Shown: positions 31,537-40,892, numbered from the stretch's first letter. The stretch: DNA of 64,000 nt from Paenibacillus xylanexedens (GCF_001908275.1 NZ_CP018620.1:4960001-5024000); one strand, 5' to 3'. Program-made: numbers and translations. Notes: generated by a model not told the origin, from the sequence alone.

Positions 31537-33474
31537 TTAACCAATAACCGTAACCAATTTATCCTTTTCTTGCACTTCACGACTTGTTGTAGCAACCACG
31601 TCCAAATAATCAGCCGTATTAGTTACAATAATCGGTGTTACGGTCTCATATCCCGCCTCAATAATGGCCTGCTGATCGAATTCAACGATCAGATCGCCAA
31701 CACTCACACGATCTCCATCTTTCACATGTGCAGTGAAATGTTGACCTTTGAGCTGTACTGTATCCTGACCGATATGGATCAAAATCTCTACACCTTGATC
31801 ATCTACAAGACCAATTGCATGTTTGGTACGATAAATCGTCTGTACTACACCATTAATCGGGGATACAACTCTCCCACTGGTTGGGCGAATAGCAATCCCT
31901 TTACCCATATGTTCACCAGCAAATGTAGCATCATTAATTTCTTGCAAAGGAACTACCTCACCCGTCATCGGGCTGGCAATTTCGTAGCGATTGTTTGGAT
32001 TAGGCTCAAGTGCAGCCTTCTCTTCTTTTACTGGCTCTGGAGCCTGTTTGGCAGCCTCTGGATTAGCAGGATCTTTGAATCCTACAAAATAAACGAGAAC
32101 AAAACCTAGTACAAAAGCAATGATAGTGGCAATCATGGCCATCCAGAATTCATAGTTGATCCCCTCTGTGGGACTAATCAGCGCTGGAACACCAAAGATG
32201 CCTGAAGCAAATACAAACATTTTGGAACCTGCAAATCCAATAATACCCCCAGCGGTTGCAGAAGCAATACAACTCATAATAAATGGTTTCTTCAATGGCA
32301 AAGTAAGACCATAAATAGCAGGCTCAGTTACACCAAAAATCCCTGACACAAAGGCAGGAACACCCAGTGATTTAAGTTTGGTATTTTTCGTTTTAAGCAT
32401 AACGCCAAGAACAGCACCAATCTGAGCAAAAGAAGCAGCAAACATCATCGCCAGAATCGGATCTGCTTTCAGAGTTGACAGATTGAGCAACATGATTGGT
32501 ACGATACCCCAGTGTAACCCGAAGATTACTAATACTTGCCACAATCCACCCACAACAATACCAGTTACCAACGGACTCAAGTCATAGATGCCCGATACCC
32601 CGGCACCAATCAGCTGACTTGCCCATGTCGCGATTGGACCAATCAAGAGGAATGTTACAGGTACAACAATCAGAATTGTGAAGAATGGCGTGAGGAACGT
32701 TCTCACAACAGAAGGAATGATTTTTTTGAAGAACGCTTCTACCTTTGCCCCAAAATAAGCAGCAATAATAATCGGAATGACGGATGAGGAATAACTCATC
32801 AAAATAACGGGAATACCCAGGAACGTGATATGAATCGGTGATTCAAACAATGTGCCTGCAAACAGCGTATAGAGCGGTTCCCCACCACTAAGACCGGATA
32901 AGGTCGGATATACAAGTGATGCTCCGATGGCCATCCCGAGGAATGGAGATCCACCGAATTTTTTCATAGCTGTGTAACCCAGGAAGATTGGGAAGAAGTA
33001 GAACAGACAGTCACCTGCAGCATTCAACAATTGATATGTTCCTGAAGCCGGGTCCAACCATTCGAGAGAAGTAAACATGGACAGGAAACCTTTGATCATC
33101 CCTGTTGCAGCTAGCAAGCCGAGAATTGGTGTAAATACACCCGAGATCAAGTCGATAAACTGACCCAGAAGACTCTCTTTTTTACCGGAAGATTCTGAAT
33201 CATCACTTGAGACCGGTTCATCCGCATTCATATTACCCACCTGTAACAAGGCTTTATACACATCAGACACTTCGTTACCCACGACTACCTGGTATTGTCC
33301 CCCACTTTGCATTACCGTTATGACTCCAGGCAGATTTTTGAGTTCGTCTGTTTTGGCATTATTGTCATTTTTTAATTTGAAACGAAGTCTGGTCGCGCAG
33401 TGCACCACGCTGTTAATGTTCTGTTTTCCACCAACGCCAGACAGAATGTCTTTGGCTAATTGCTCGTGTTTCAT
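31537..33474 (-). CDS. bglP: PTS beta-glucoside transporter subunit IIBCA (first tandem copy), 645 aa
   Basis: Same IIB-IIC-IIA fusion as its downstream paralogue. The IIB cysteine is Cys26 (VVHCATRLRF) and the IIA histidine motif is ILIHIGQDT. The IIC loops are nearly identical in many places, for example in the FGGSPFLGMAIGASLVYPT region. The ATG at 33474 (MKHEQLAKD) is preferred over the upstream GTG at 33504, because AAAGGA lies before it and family members start here. It is preceded by a RAT/terminator leader and by licT on the same strand. It has no hydrolase directly after it; its own terminator follows. Confidence 0.93.
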   Translation of the reverse strand: MKHEQLAKDILSGVGGKQNINSVVHCATRLRFKLKNDNNAKTDELKNLPGVITVMQSGGQYQVVVGNEVSDVYKALLQVGNMNADEPVSSDDSESSGKKESLLGQFIDLISGVFTPILGLLAATGMIKGFLSMFTSLEWLDPASGTYQLLNAAGDCLFYFFPIFLGYTAMKKFGGSPFLGMAIGASLVYPTLSGLSGGEPLYTLFAGTLFESPIHITFLGIPVILMSYSSSVIPIIIAAYFGAKVEAFFKKIIPSVVRTFLTPFFTILIVVPVTFLLIGPIATWASQLIGAGVSGIYDLSPLVTGIVVGGLWQVLVIFGLHWGIVPIMLLNLSTLKADPILAMMFAASFAQIGAVLGVMLKTKNTKLKSLGVPAFVSGIFGVTEPAIYGLTLPLKKPFIMSCIASATAGGIIGFAGSKMFVFASGIFGVPALISPTEGINYEFWMAMIATIIAFVLGFVLVYFVGFKDPANPEAAKQAPEPVKEEKAALEPNPNNRYEIASPMTGEVVPLQEINDATFAGEHMGKGIAIRPTSGRVVSPINGVVQTIYRTKHAIGLVDDQGVEILIHIGQDTVQLKGQHFTAHVKDGDRVSVGDLIVEFDQQAIIEAGYETVTPIIVTNTADYLDVVATTSREVQEKDKLVTVIG

Positions 33475-33532
33475 GAAGTCTTTTCTTCCTTTCTGGCTAG
33501 ACACGGATTCAAAGCATATTGGAGAGAATAAA

Positions 33533-33603
33533 AAAACCTGAACATCTGAATGTGTGGAACATCCCGTTAACGGTATGTTCTGTCATTCAAGCGTTCAGGT
33601 TTT
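33533..33603 (-). terminator. Leader terminator of first bglP
   Basis: The long stem AAAACCTGAAC (33533-33543) with GTTCAGGTTTT (33593-33603) contains further internal pairing (GAATG/CATTC, GAACAT/ATGTTC). Seven T including the stem end, then ATTC, follow on the minus strand. The 5' arm overlaps the RAT element. Confidence 0.85.
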
Positions 33604-33622
33604 GCCCTTGTGGTTGCAACCC
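33598..33622 (-). promoter_or_regulatory. RAT antiterminator element, first bglP leader
   Basis: The minus strand reads GGGTTGCAACC, ACAA, GGGCAAAACC. It is almost identical to the proximal element of the second bglP leader (31212-31237), differing mainly in the loop. It lies 20 bases after the licT stop and overlaps the terminator. Confidence 0.8.
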
Positions 33623-33641
33623 TGCAAGCTGATCTATGGGA

Positions 33642-34484
33642 TTATTCAGAAGTTGCATTCACAACTCTCTCAATATGAATCGTTAAGTACATTAATTCTT
33701 CGTCAGTTAGTTGATACGTGTAGTTGCTTTCAATGAATTTCTTGATTTTCTCCGAGCACTTGTGCGCTGCTGGATACTTTTTCTGAATCATCAGGAACAG
33801 TTCATCATCGTTGTTGCTCTTGTAATGTTTTCCCTTCACCAAACGTTGGGCGAAAAACTTCAAATGCGTGACAAAACGATAAAAAGTCAGTGAGTTTTCA
33901 TCAAAATCAATCTTGAAATGATACTTGATGATTGTCAAGATTTCCTGCATGACCTGCGTCATACTCTTGATGTTTGGCATTTCTTCGTTCAAAGCTGCAT
34001 TGACAAAATGAAGTGCCATAAAACCGGCTTCGTCCTCGGGCAAGATCACACCAAACTGATCACAGATCATATTGAGCGCTTCCATTCCGACTTCATATTC
34101 CTCTTTGTATAACTGCTTTGTCTCCCAGATTAAACCGTTGCGTATGGGCAGATTCTTGCGATACCGCTCAATAGCAAAGTGAATATGATCTGTAAGATGT
34201 AAGTAAATGCTCTCATTTAATTTCTTACCAAGTTTTAGCTTGGCATAAGCGATGATTTCCTCGGATACTTTCATGTATTCCAGAGGAATGCTTGAGATTA
34301 ATGCCTTGAAGTTTTCCTGAATATCTTCATTCTGTAAAGTAAATATCTTGTCGATATGCTGCTCGGAAACCATATCACCCGCCCGCTTCTGATAAGCAAT
34401 CCCCCGGCCAATGATAATAACTTCCTGTTGTTCGTCATTCATTGCAACTACAGCATTATTGTTCAGCACCTTCTCGATTTTCAC
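33642..34484 (-). CDS. licT: BglG/LicT-family transcription antiterminator, 280 aa
   Basis: Domains are the RNA-binding CAT domain (1-55, KIEKVLNNNAVVAMNDEQQE and IIIGRGIAYQKRAGD), PRD1 (about 65-170, with HLTDHIHFAIER) and PRD2 (about 171-275, with ALHFVNAA). The PRD histidines are targets of PTS phosphorylation, which couples activity to substrate flow and carbon status. The GTG at 34484 is chosen: GGAGTG lies upstream and it gives the standard family N-terminus; the longer reading would run through the gene's own RAT/terminator. It probably controls the RAT elements in its own leader and in both bglP leaders. Confidence 0.92.
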   Translation of the reverse strand: MKIEKVLNNNAVVAMNDEQQEVIIIGRGIAYQKRAGDMVSEQHIDKIFTLQNEDIQENFKALISSIPLEYMKVSEEIIAYAKLKLGKKLNESIYLHLTDHIHFAIERYRKNLPIRNGLIWETKQLYKEEYEVGMEALNMICDQFGVILPEDEAGFMALHFVNAALNEEMPNIKSMTQVMQEILTIIKYHFKIDFDENSLTFYRFVTHLKFFAQRLVKGKHYKSNNDDELFLMIQKKYPAAHKCSEKIKKFIESNYTYQLTDEELMYLTIHIERVVNATSE

Positions 34485-34502
34485 TTTATCACTCCAATAT
34501 AC

Positions 34503-34546
34503 AGAAAAAGACAAACCAATCCCTTTTCTCAAGGTATACGGCTTTG
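34503..34546 (-). terminator. Leader terminator of first licT
   Basis: On the minus strand CAAAGCC pairs with GGTTTG (one bulge) and CCTT with AAGG in an inner stem. TCTTTTTC follows. It overlaps the RAT at 34540-34568, so licT expression is probably autoregulated. Confidence 0.65.
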
Positions 34547-34568
34547 CCTGATTCAACAGTTACAACCC
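34540..34568 (-). promoter_or_regulatory. RAT antiterminator element in licT leader
   Basis: The minus strand reads GGGTTGTAACTG, then TTGAATCAGGCAAAGCC, a good match to the LicT RAT consensus. It sits about 20 bases after the predicted transcription start. Confidence 0.8.
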
Positions 34569-34591
34569 GATATGTTGTACGCGCTTCCCTC

Positions 34592-34620
34592 ATATTATTA
34601 CAAATTTCTACACAGTGCAA
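34592..34620 (-). promoter_or_regulatory. Candidate promoter of first licT locus
   Basis: The -35-like hexamer is TTGCAC (34615-34620) and the -10-like hexamer is TAATAT (34592-34597), 17 bases apart. The predicted start would place the RAT element near the 5' end of the transcript, as in known antitermination leaders. Confidence 0.45.
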
Positions 34621-34708
34621 CAAAAAGTTAATATCGTATTAGCATGACTCCCGATCTAGGTAAATATACTCACAGGAGTGAGCAAATCAAGAATTATTTT
34701 AAAGGAAT

Positions 34709-35014
34709 TCACGGTTTATTGTTTTTGCTTTCTTTCTCCAGTTCCGCTTCGATTCTTCGATTAATCATGTTCATTTCTTCTGAACTCAAACGATCGACAT
34801 CTTTAAATTGCTTATCCATCTCGTACTCTTTCGCCTCACCTTTGTTCATTAACCCCAGATGATTTTTGATATCCCGGATATCTTCACGCATATGTATCGT
34901 CTGACGGTATTGGTCTACAACAAGTGCAAAAATAATGCCCCCGGCCACTATTGGACCAAATGGGATCAGATAACATAAAACAAGTCCTATGAGCAAAAAT
35001 ATAACAAAGTACAT
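34709..35014 (-). CDS. Small membrane protein of unknown function, 101 aa
   Basis: The N-terminus holds two closely spaced hydrophobic segments (about 2-16 and 20-33), enough for a membrane hairpin. A charged, probably coiled-coil cytoplasmic tail follows (about 40-101, rich in Glu, Lys and Arg). GAGAGGGG precedes ATG. No family is recognised with certainty. It follows the P-loop kinase-like gene after 57 bases on the same strand. Confidence 0.7.
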   Translation of the reverse strand: MYFVIFLLIGLVLCYLIPFGPIVAGGIIFALVVDQYRQTIHMREDIRDIKNHLGLMNKGEAKEYEMDKQFKDVDRLSSEEMNMINRRIEAELEKESKNNKP

Positions 35015-35071
35015 GATGTAGTGCCCCTCTCATATAAAGTATCTACTTTGCTAAGTTAGACGTTTCTCAGA

Positions 35072-35632
35072 TTACAAATTAAAGCGTTCCTGGATTAACT
35101 TTGCCACTTCATCCGGGCTCTTGTGTGTGTTATCAATCCGTATGTAGTGCTCATGCATGATTTCCCCCGGTTCCGAATTCAATCGATAAAGCTTCATCGT
35201 ATCAAGCAAATCTCGCTCAGACCACGCGATGTCTCGCTTTGTTGGCTTATGTAACAGGCGATGCGGACTTTTATTGCGCTCCAATCTTTCCGATGCATCG
35301 GCTTCCAGTTCCACATAACAGACCTGACCCCCTTGAGATGTAAACAACTCACTGATCTTACGGATGTATTCACCATCTGACTCCGCGTCCAAAGCCCACA
35401 CAAATGTGAAAATTAAACCCGGCAGGTCACTCTTTGCCACTTCTTCGAAAATCTCCTGACGGAACAGACTTACCAGTCTTTTGCCTTGTGGTGTGCCATA
35501 GCTGAAGAAAGGAGACACCAATTCAATCGTCATATGGTTATGAAACAATTTAAGCTTTGTTATCTTCTCCAGTTCTTGCCCAACCGTCATTTTGCCCACA
35601 GCCTGCGGACCAAAAATAATCACCAATTTCAT
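35072..35632 (-). CDS. P-loop NTPase / AAA-type kinase-like protein, 186 aa
   Basis: Walker A motif GPQAVGKMTVG lies at residues 8-18, directly after the first strand (MKLVIIF). The length and arrangement resemble small-molecule or nucleotide kinases such as shikimate-kinase-like P-loop proteins. A basic segment, ERLERNKSPHRLLHKPTKRD, could form a lid. The substrate is unknown. AGGAGTG precedes ATG. Confidence 0.75.
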   Translation of the reverse strand: MKLVIIFGPQAVGKMTVGQELEKITKLKLFHNHMTIELVSPFFSYGTPQGKRLVSLFRQEIFEEVAKSDLPGLIFTFVWALDAESDGEYIRKISELFTSQGGQVCYVELEADASERLERNKSPHRLLHKPTKRDIAWSERDLLDTMKLYRLNSEPGEIMHEHYIRIDNTHKSPDEVAKLIQERFNL

Positions 35633-35716
35633 TTGATCACTCCTGACAAGGTGGTGTTCATTCCATTAATTCAATTTTATGGACATTAAACTCTATAATA
35701 CCTTCTTTAGGGCAAA

Positions 35717-35769
35717 TAAAAAAGAGGTTTCAAGTGATTCCCTCAACGCGTGAGGGCTTGAAAACTCTT
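35717..35769 (-). terminator. Terminator of the acyltransferase gene
   Basis: A long hairpin: AAGAGGTTTCAAG pairs with CTTGAAAACTCTT, and an inner CCCTC pairs with GAGGG. A T-rich run follows on the minus strand. It lies 29 bases past the acyltransferase stop. Confidence 0.8.
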
Positions 35770-35797
35770 ATCTTTAATTAAATAAATTTATTTTAAC

Positions 35798-36886
35798 TTA
35801 ACGTCCGATCAGTACCCATCCCCACTTCATCCGGCGCAATCCCATCGCGCAGATCCATGAGATCAGAAGCGCCACAACATAAGATAGAATGATACCTACG
35901 CTGAAGTGCCGAGCCAGGTCATCTGTGAATTCACGTCTCCAGAAGAGCAATACGAGTGGATGCATTAAAAATACACCGAACGCAACTGTACCCAAGGAGT
36001 CCAGAATACGAGTAGCTTTACGAACCTCGGTATGTTTTCCTGTGCCGATTCGTTCACTAAAGATCAACAGGAGCAAGCAGGCTGACAAGGTAAACAGATT
36101 ACGGAACAGGAACAGCACGGTATAGGTAATAACCGGGTATGCAGCAAAAGCGGTTTTGATACAAGCATTACCATATATAAAAATGGCACCTCCACCTAAC
36201 AACGCAGCTATGAGCATATAACGGTGAGTATACAGTTTGTTCAATGCCCCCTCAAAGTTTAACCCAACCCATGCGCCAAATCCAATCACGATCAGATAAC
36301 TGGGTAACAAACTTCCTGTCCGTTCGAAGTGAAACTGCAAATGTAGTGCATAGAAGATCGCTTGGCCCGCAATAAAGAATAATGGCAAATAACGATTAAA
36401 CAAACGGTGGCGTGTAAGGGACAGAAGCCATGGAAAAACGATATAGAATTGAAGAATGATCAGAAAAAAGTACAAGTGCGTATGAGCGGTTCCCATCACT
36501 AATTGTTTGGCAAATTGAACACCATGGGTCAAAGGTTCTTTGCCCGCAAGCAACTGTTTAATGGCAAAATAGATAAGGGACCACACCACATAGGGTACAA
36601 ATACATTAAATAAACGCTTCTTATAAAAAGCGAGCATCCAACCCTTCTCATTCACCTTGGAGCTGTAGTTGTAGAACAAGACCAGGGAGGACAGGAACAG
36701 AAACGCTGGAACGGCAAATTGCAAAAACGTGTTCCAGAAATAATACACATCATGATCTAATGTATGCTTGGGGTAATGCGCAACTGCTGTTGAAGTTGCA
36801 TGAATAGCTACCACTGCCATGATGGCAAAAGCACGATAGAGATCCAGATACTCAATTCGCCGGGGCCGATTAACCGGTTGATTCAT
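35798..36886 (-). CDS. Acyltransferase-3 family membrane protein, 362 aa
   Basis: The N-terminal signature RIEYLDLYRAFAIMAVVAIHA contains the arginine and histidine typical of acyltransferase-3 (OafA/YrhL-like) enzymes. About ten hydrophobic segments follow. Such proteins transfer acyl groups to cell-envelope sugars or other extracellular acceptors. The ATG at 36886 is chosen because GTGAGG lies nine bases upstream and the family motif begins just after. The upstream extension to 36982 has no ribosome site. It is transcribed alone. Confidence 0.85.
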   Translation of the reverse strand: MNQPVNRPRRIEYLDLYRAFAIMAVVAIHATSTAVAHYPKHTLDHDVYYFWNTFLQFAVPAFLFLSSLVLFYNYSSKVNEKGWMLAFYKKRLFNVFVPYVVWSLIYFAIKQLLAGKEPLTHGVQFAKQLVMGTAHTHLYFFLIILQFYIVFPWLLSLTRHRLFNRYLPLFFIAGQAIFYALHLQFHFERTGSLLPSYLIVIGFGAWVGLNFEGALNKLYTHRYMLIAALLGGGAIFIYGNACIKTAFAAYPVITYTVLFLFRNLFTLSACLLLLIFSERIGTGKHTEVRKATRILDSLGTVAFGVFLMHPLVLLFWRREFTDDLARHFSVGIILSYVVALLISWICAMGLRRMKWGWVLIGR

Positions 36887-37026
36887 AAAGATAACCTCAC
36901 TTGTGCCTGATATGGGATGATAGTTTCCGGCCGCAATCCAGATTCTATGCTTCATTTTAATCAGCACACGAGGGTAATACAATCATAATCCATATTATTT
37001 TCGTTATATTACATCATTATTCTGCA

Positions 37027-37566
37027 TTATTCGACATTTTCTATCCAGAATCGTTCAACAATGTTGCCATTGGACTCCACATAGTCTTCATCCCGAATGC
37101 CACCATTTCGAAGGATAACCCTTCTGGAAGGCTCATTAACCGCATCGCATACGACCAATACTTTGGAAATTCCAAGCTTTCTCGTTTTCTCCAAAGAAAG
37201 CCTGAGAATTTTGGAACCATAGCCATTGTGCCGCTCTCCTGGACGAATACCATATCCAATATGCCCTCCACTGTTGAACAATTTATCGTTAAGCTCATGT
37301 CTTATATTCACGGCACCCACGATTTGTTGACTCTCCGTGACCAGCCAGTATGTACTGTCTTTGACCCAGCCCTCCGGGATGTCGATCCCTTGTTCATTAC
37401 GCTGCAAAAACGCCAACATCTCATCGAACGCATAAGGATCTTTGGAAATGACCCAAGGAACCATCAATTCTCCACTTCTGACCCAGTCTTCATAAAATGC
37501 CAAATACGCATCCTTATAGGCTTTTGATGGTTTAATTAATCTAACGTGTTCTTTCCCCATGATCAT
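37027..37566 (-). CDS. GNAT family N-acetyltransferase, 179 aa
   Basis: The acetyl-CoA binding motif RPGERHNGYGSKIL and the C-terminal VCDAVNEPSRRVILRNGG segment are typical of GNAT enzymes. A preceding strand reads VGAVNIRHEL. The start at 37566 has GGGAGG five bases upstream, inside the end of the preceding gene. The two reading frames overlap by 26 bases, suggesting translational coupling with the Imm5-like protein. Substrate unknown. Confidence 0.85.
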   Translation of the reverse strand: MIMGKEHVRLIKPSKAYKDAYLAFYEDWVRSGELMVPWVISKDPYAFDEMLAFLQRNEQGIDIPEGWVKDSTYWLVTESQQIVGAVNIRHELNDKLFNSGGHIGYGIRPGERHNGYGSKILRLSLEKTRKLGISKVLVVCDAVNEPSRRVILRNGGIRDEDYVESNGNIVERFWIENVE

Positions 37567-38014
37567 TACAACCTCCCAACAGATATTGATATTGCCACGT
37601 TCTCTCTTCCAGGACATGACGTTCTTGTTCTTCCATCATACAGTCATAAAAGATAGCTTTCACTGCATACGTTGCGGCATGCACCGCATGGCCTTTCACA
37701 TGTGCCGTTGCTGCTGCGTGCCCCGCCGCACGAGATGCAGCAGAGGCAGCGACATGATCGGCTTCCCGTGCAGCAGCATGAGCTGCAAAAGCCGCCTTTC
37801 GAGCATCAACCATGGTAATCTCACCACAGATCCAACCTCTTCCTGCGTCAATGGCATCACGGGCGCGAAGATCCTCCGTCTTCTTCTCAAATATATACAA
37901 GACACGTGCCGCACACTCCGCAGCCCAACAGGCCAATGTATGGTGATCCTGTTGCTTAGCCAAATCCTCTATTTCACTACGTAAAGGTGCATCTTTGAAT
38001 GTAGGTTTTGCCAT
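37541..38014 (-). CDS. Imm5-like putative immunity protein, 157 aa
   Basis: An alanine- and histidine-rich helical protein with a repeating pattern (DARKAAFAAHAAAREADH, AASAASRAAGHAAATAHVKG). It resembles the family commonly labelled putative immunity protein (Imm5-like), recognised here from composition and pattern. GGAAGGAG precedes the chosen ATG. No toxin gene is nearby; the only partner is the overlapping GNAT gene downstream. The immunity role is therefore not supported by context, and the family name is tentative. Confidence 0.65.
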   Translation of the reverse strand: MAKPTFKDAPLRSEIEDLAKQQDHHTLACWAAECAARVLYIFEKKTEDLRARDAIDAGRGWICGEITMVDARKAAFAAHAAAREADHVAASAASRAAGHAAATAHVKGHAVHAATYAVKAIFYDCMMEEQERHVLEERTWQYQYLLGGCNDHGERTR

Positions 38015-38068
38015 GGTCATGCTCCTTCCATTGTTCAAATACTACAAATTCACTCTCAGACAAGTTCG

Positions 38069-38096
38069 AAAAAGGACCTGCGTGTGTGCAGATCCT
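38069..38096 (-). terminator. Terminator of the alpha-L-rhamnosidase gene
   Basis: A nine-pair stem on the minus strand (AGGATCTGC with GCAGGTCCT, one wobble, six-base loop) is followed by TTTTT. It lies 33 bases after the GH78 stop. Confidence 0.85.
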
Positions 38097-38129
38097 CTTC
38101 AAGTGTACATCTTCCCGCTTATTCTATCA

Positions 38130-40850
38130 TTATACGGACTTTGTCAATACAGACTGTTGAACATCCCGATCCTTTTTCGCATCCGTGTCTTTGTACGTAA
38201 ATTGGTAACTTCCAGATCCAAGTGTGACTTCAACATCGTCTCCAATGTTTTGAATATCCTGAACTCCACTTATCTGATCCAACGGTTTCCCTTGTTCCAG
38301 AACGATCTGTTCACCTGCTCCAGGAAGACGTACCGTACCTCTCGTGTTGGCGGGAATATGCACCCGAATCTCCATTTCACCCTCCGCCAGTCGGTGCCAG
38401 CTTGAAGCAACTTGACCATACATCGTCTCCAGACTCGCTTCCACCCAATCCAGTCCAGGTCCGGGTTGCGGCTCGATATGCACCATTCGGAATCCTGGCT
38501 GATGTTCATCGGACCGAATGCCGGCAACGTAACGATACAACCATTCTCCAATCGCTCCGTATGCATAGTGGTTAAATGAGTTCATATCAGCACTCCAGAG
38601 ACTTCCATCCTCTTTGATCCCATCCCAATGTTCCCAGACGGTCGTTGCGCCTTGAGTCACCTGATATAGCCAGGACGGATAATCCTCTTGAAAAAGTAAT
38701 GTATATGCCAGGTCGTGAAGACCTGCATCACTCAATACCGGATTCAGATAAGGTGTGCCCACGAAACCTGTAGTAAGATGATTGCCCGCCTCTTTCACGA
38801 GTTTTGCCAATTGATCGACAGCACGAGTTCGAGCAGTCACGTCCAGCAGGTCAAATTGAAGCCCCAGAACATGTGCTGTTTGCGTAGGAACAGCAATTTT
38901 GCCGGCTGGAGTCACGAATTCATTTCGAAACGCATGAACAATGTTTGTGTGCAACTGCTTGTAATATTCAGCATCATCTGTCTTTCCAAGGACCTCAGCC
39001 GCTTTTTGAGTTAACGAAACCGAATAGGCATAGAAGGCAGATGCCACATAATCCGTGTCCGTTGCGCCGACATAACTATCAGGCTTAGAGTCCAGTCCCA
39101 GCCAATCGCCAAAATGGAATCCCGTGTTCCACAGATACGGATTGTCACCCTGCACGTGAATGTATTCAATCCAACGTTGCATGCTCCCATATTGCTCATC
39201 CAGTAATCTGGCATCCCCATACATCTCATAGATCGCCCAAGGACAGATGACGGCTGCATCCCCCCAAGCGGCGGAGGAATGACTGGTGTCACCCCATCCT
39301 TCTGACGTGGAATTTCTCAGATCCGGAACGAAGAATGGAATACCGCCATCTTCTCCCTGATCCGCTTCCAGATCCCGCAACCATTTGGTAAAAAAGGGAG
39401 CCGTATTCATCAGATAGGAGGACGTTCGGACAAACATCTGTGCATCCCCGGTCCATCCGAGACGTTCATCCCTCTGTGGACAGTCTGTCGGCACATCAAG
39501 GAAATTCCCCTTTTGCCCCCACAATATATTGTGATGCAGTTGGTTCACCAGTGGACTGGAGCATGAAAACTGACCTGTTTGCTCCATATTCGAGTGCAGC
39601 ACTATTCCGGTGAATTCATCCAGACGAATGTGTTCCGGGAAGCCAACCAGCTTCACATAGCGGAACCCTTGGAACGTAAAATGTGGTTCAAATGATTCCA
39701 CGCCATCCCCCTTGCACGTGTAGCGAATACACTGCTTGGCGGCGCGAAGATTATCGGTGTAAAAGTTGCCTTCATGATCCAATATCTCAGCATGGTGCAG
39801 CTCAACCGTCTGACCTACCTCACCTTGAATGCTGAATCTCACCCATCCCACCATATTCTGCCCCATGTCTATTACACGATCTCCCTGTGGGGTTGTTAAC
39901 AAGGCATTTGGCTGTAGCTGTTCTACTTGGGTAACGGGTACGTTCTCCTGAGCAACGATGATATCTTTGGGATGATCCAGTACGTTCACGGGTGACCAAT
40001 TCGTCTGAGATGAATCCGACCAGTCGGACTCCATTCGTGCATCATACGTCTCCCCCATATAGATGTCCGACATACGAATGGCACTAGGAGCAGCGGTCCA
40101 ATCCCTATTGGATATAATACATTCCTCTGATCCATCTGCGTATTTCATATGCAGTTCCAGCAGCAATGCGGACGTTGAACCAAATATCTCCCGTTCTTTG
40201 TTCCAGCCAAGATATCCTCGGTACCAGCCATCTCCCAGATTAGCACCTAAAATATTCTGTCCATCCTGAAGCAGGTGGGTAACATCATAGGTTTGATATT
40301 GTAATCGCTTACAATAAGAGGTCCAACCAGGTGTAAAATAATCTTCTCCTACTCTTGTGTTGTTCATATGCAACTCGTATAATCCAAGTGCTGTAACATA
40401 TATGCGGGCAGAAGTAACAGGTTGTTTCACATTAAACTGCTTGCGCATACGCGGGCATGACGTATCTCCATCATCTGATGGTTGAGCTGTGATCCATTCT
40501 GCTTGCCACTTGTTATGACTATCCATAAGTCCCATCTCGAAATAAGCCGATTCGGACCAGCCCGAATCATTTCCTGAATCATCCCATGCCTGAATCCGGT
40601 AATAGTATCGCGTTTGCGGGGAAGGCTGAAAATGGTTTAATTCCACATGTATGGATTGATCCGTGCTTATCTTGCCAGAATCCCATGCAATCTCATCAAA
40701 ATCTTCTGACAGGGATAGCTGGATCTGGTATGCGGATTGCATGCAATTTCGACGATCAGACTGTAACTGCCAGCTTAATCTCGGTGATTTGACATCAAGG
40801 CCTATCGGATTAATTCTATACTCACAGCGAAGGTGACTAACGTTGAACAT
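38130..40850 (-). CDS. Alpha-L-rhamnosidase, GH78, 906 aa
   Basis: Releases terminal alpha-L-rhamnose from plant glycosides or polysaccharides. The order follows family GH78: an N-terminal fibronectin-like beta domain (about 20-110), a rhamnosidase N domain (RIYVTALGLYELHMN), then the (alpha/alpha)6 catalytic barrel. The barrel has the signature PTDCPQRDERLGWTGDAQ and, near its end, HWDGIKEDGS and SFNHYAYGAIGEWLY. No signal peptide is visible, so a cytoplasmic enzyme is likely. The ATG at 40850 is chosen because AAAGGA lies upstream; the ORF could extend to 40883 without a site. The divergent AraC regulator probably controls it. Confidence 0.93.
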   Translation of the reverse strand: MFNVSHLRCEYRINPIGLDVKSPRLSWQLQSDRRNCMQSAYQIQLSLSEDFDEIAWDSGKISTDQSIHVELNHFQPSPQTRYYYRIQAWDDSGNDSGWSESAYFEMGLMDSHNKWQAEWITAQPSDDGDTSCPRMRKQFNVKQPVTSARIYVTALGLYELHMNNTRVGEDYFTPGWTSYCKRLQYQTYDVTHLLQDGQNILGANLGDGWYRGYLGWNKEREIFGSTSALLLELHMKYADGSEECIISNRDWTAAPSAIRMSDIYMGETYDARMESDWSDSSQTNWSPVNVLDHPKDIIVAQENVPVTQVEQLQPNALLTTPQGDRVIDMGQNMVGWVRFSIQGEVGQTVELHHAEILDHEGNFYTDNLRAAKQCIRYTCKGDGVESFEPHFTFQGFRYVKLVGFPEHIRLDEFTGIVLHSNMEQTGQFSCSSPLVNQLHHNILWGQKGNFLDVPTDCPQRDERLGWTGDAQMFVRTSSYLMNTAPFFTKWLRDLEADQGEDGGIPFFVPDLRNSTSEGWGDTSHSSAAWGDAAVICPWAIYEMYGDARLLDEQYGSMQRWIEYIHVQGDNPYLWNTGFHFGDWLGLDSKPDSYVGATDTDYVASAFYAYSVSLTQKAAEVLGKTDDAEYYKQLHTNIVHAFRNEFVTPAGKIAVPTQTAHVLGLQFDLLDVTARTRAVDQLAKLVKEAGNHLTTGFVGTPYLNPVLSDAGLHDLAYTLLFQEDYPSWLYQVTQGATTVWEHWDGIKEDGSLWSADMNSFNHYAYGAIGEWLYRYVAGIRSDEHQPGFRMVHIEPQPGPGLDWVEASLETMYGQVASSWHRLAEGEMEIRVHIPANTRGTVRLPGAGEQIVLEQGKPLDQISGVQDIQNIGDDVEVTLGSGSYQFTYKDTDAKKDRDVQQSVLTKSV

Positions 40851-40892
40851 TAGCAGATCGTCCTTTCCATCTTGGCTTCCCATTCGGGGTTG

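Noticed and set aside
33475..33504. A GTG start 30 bases upstream of the first bglP ATG
   Set aside because: No ribosome site precedes it, and both paralogues begin at the conserved region used here.
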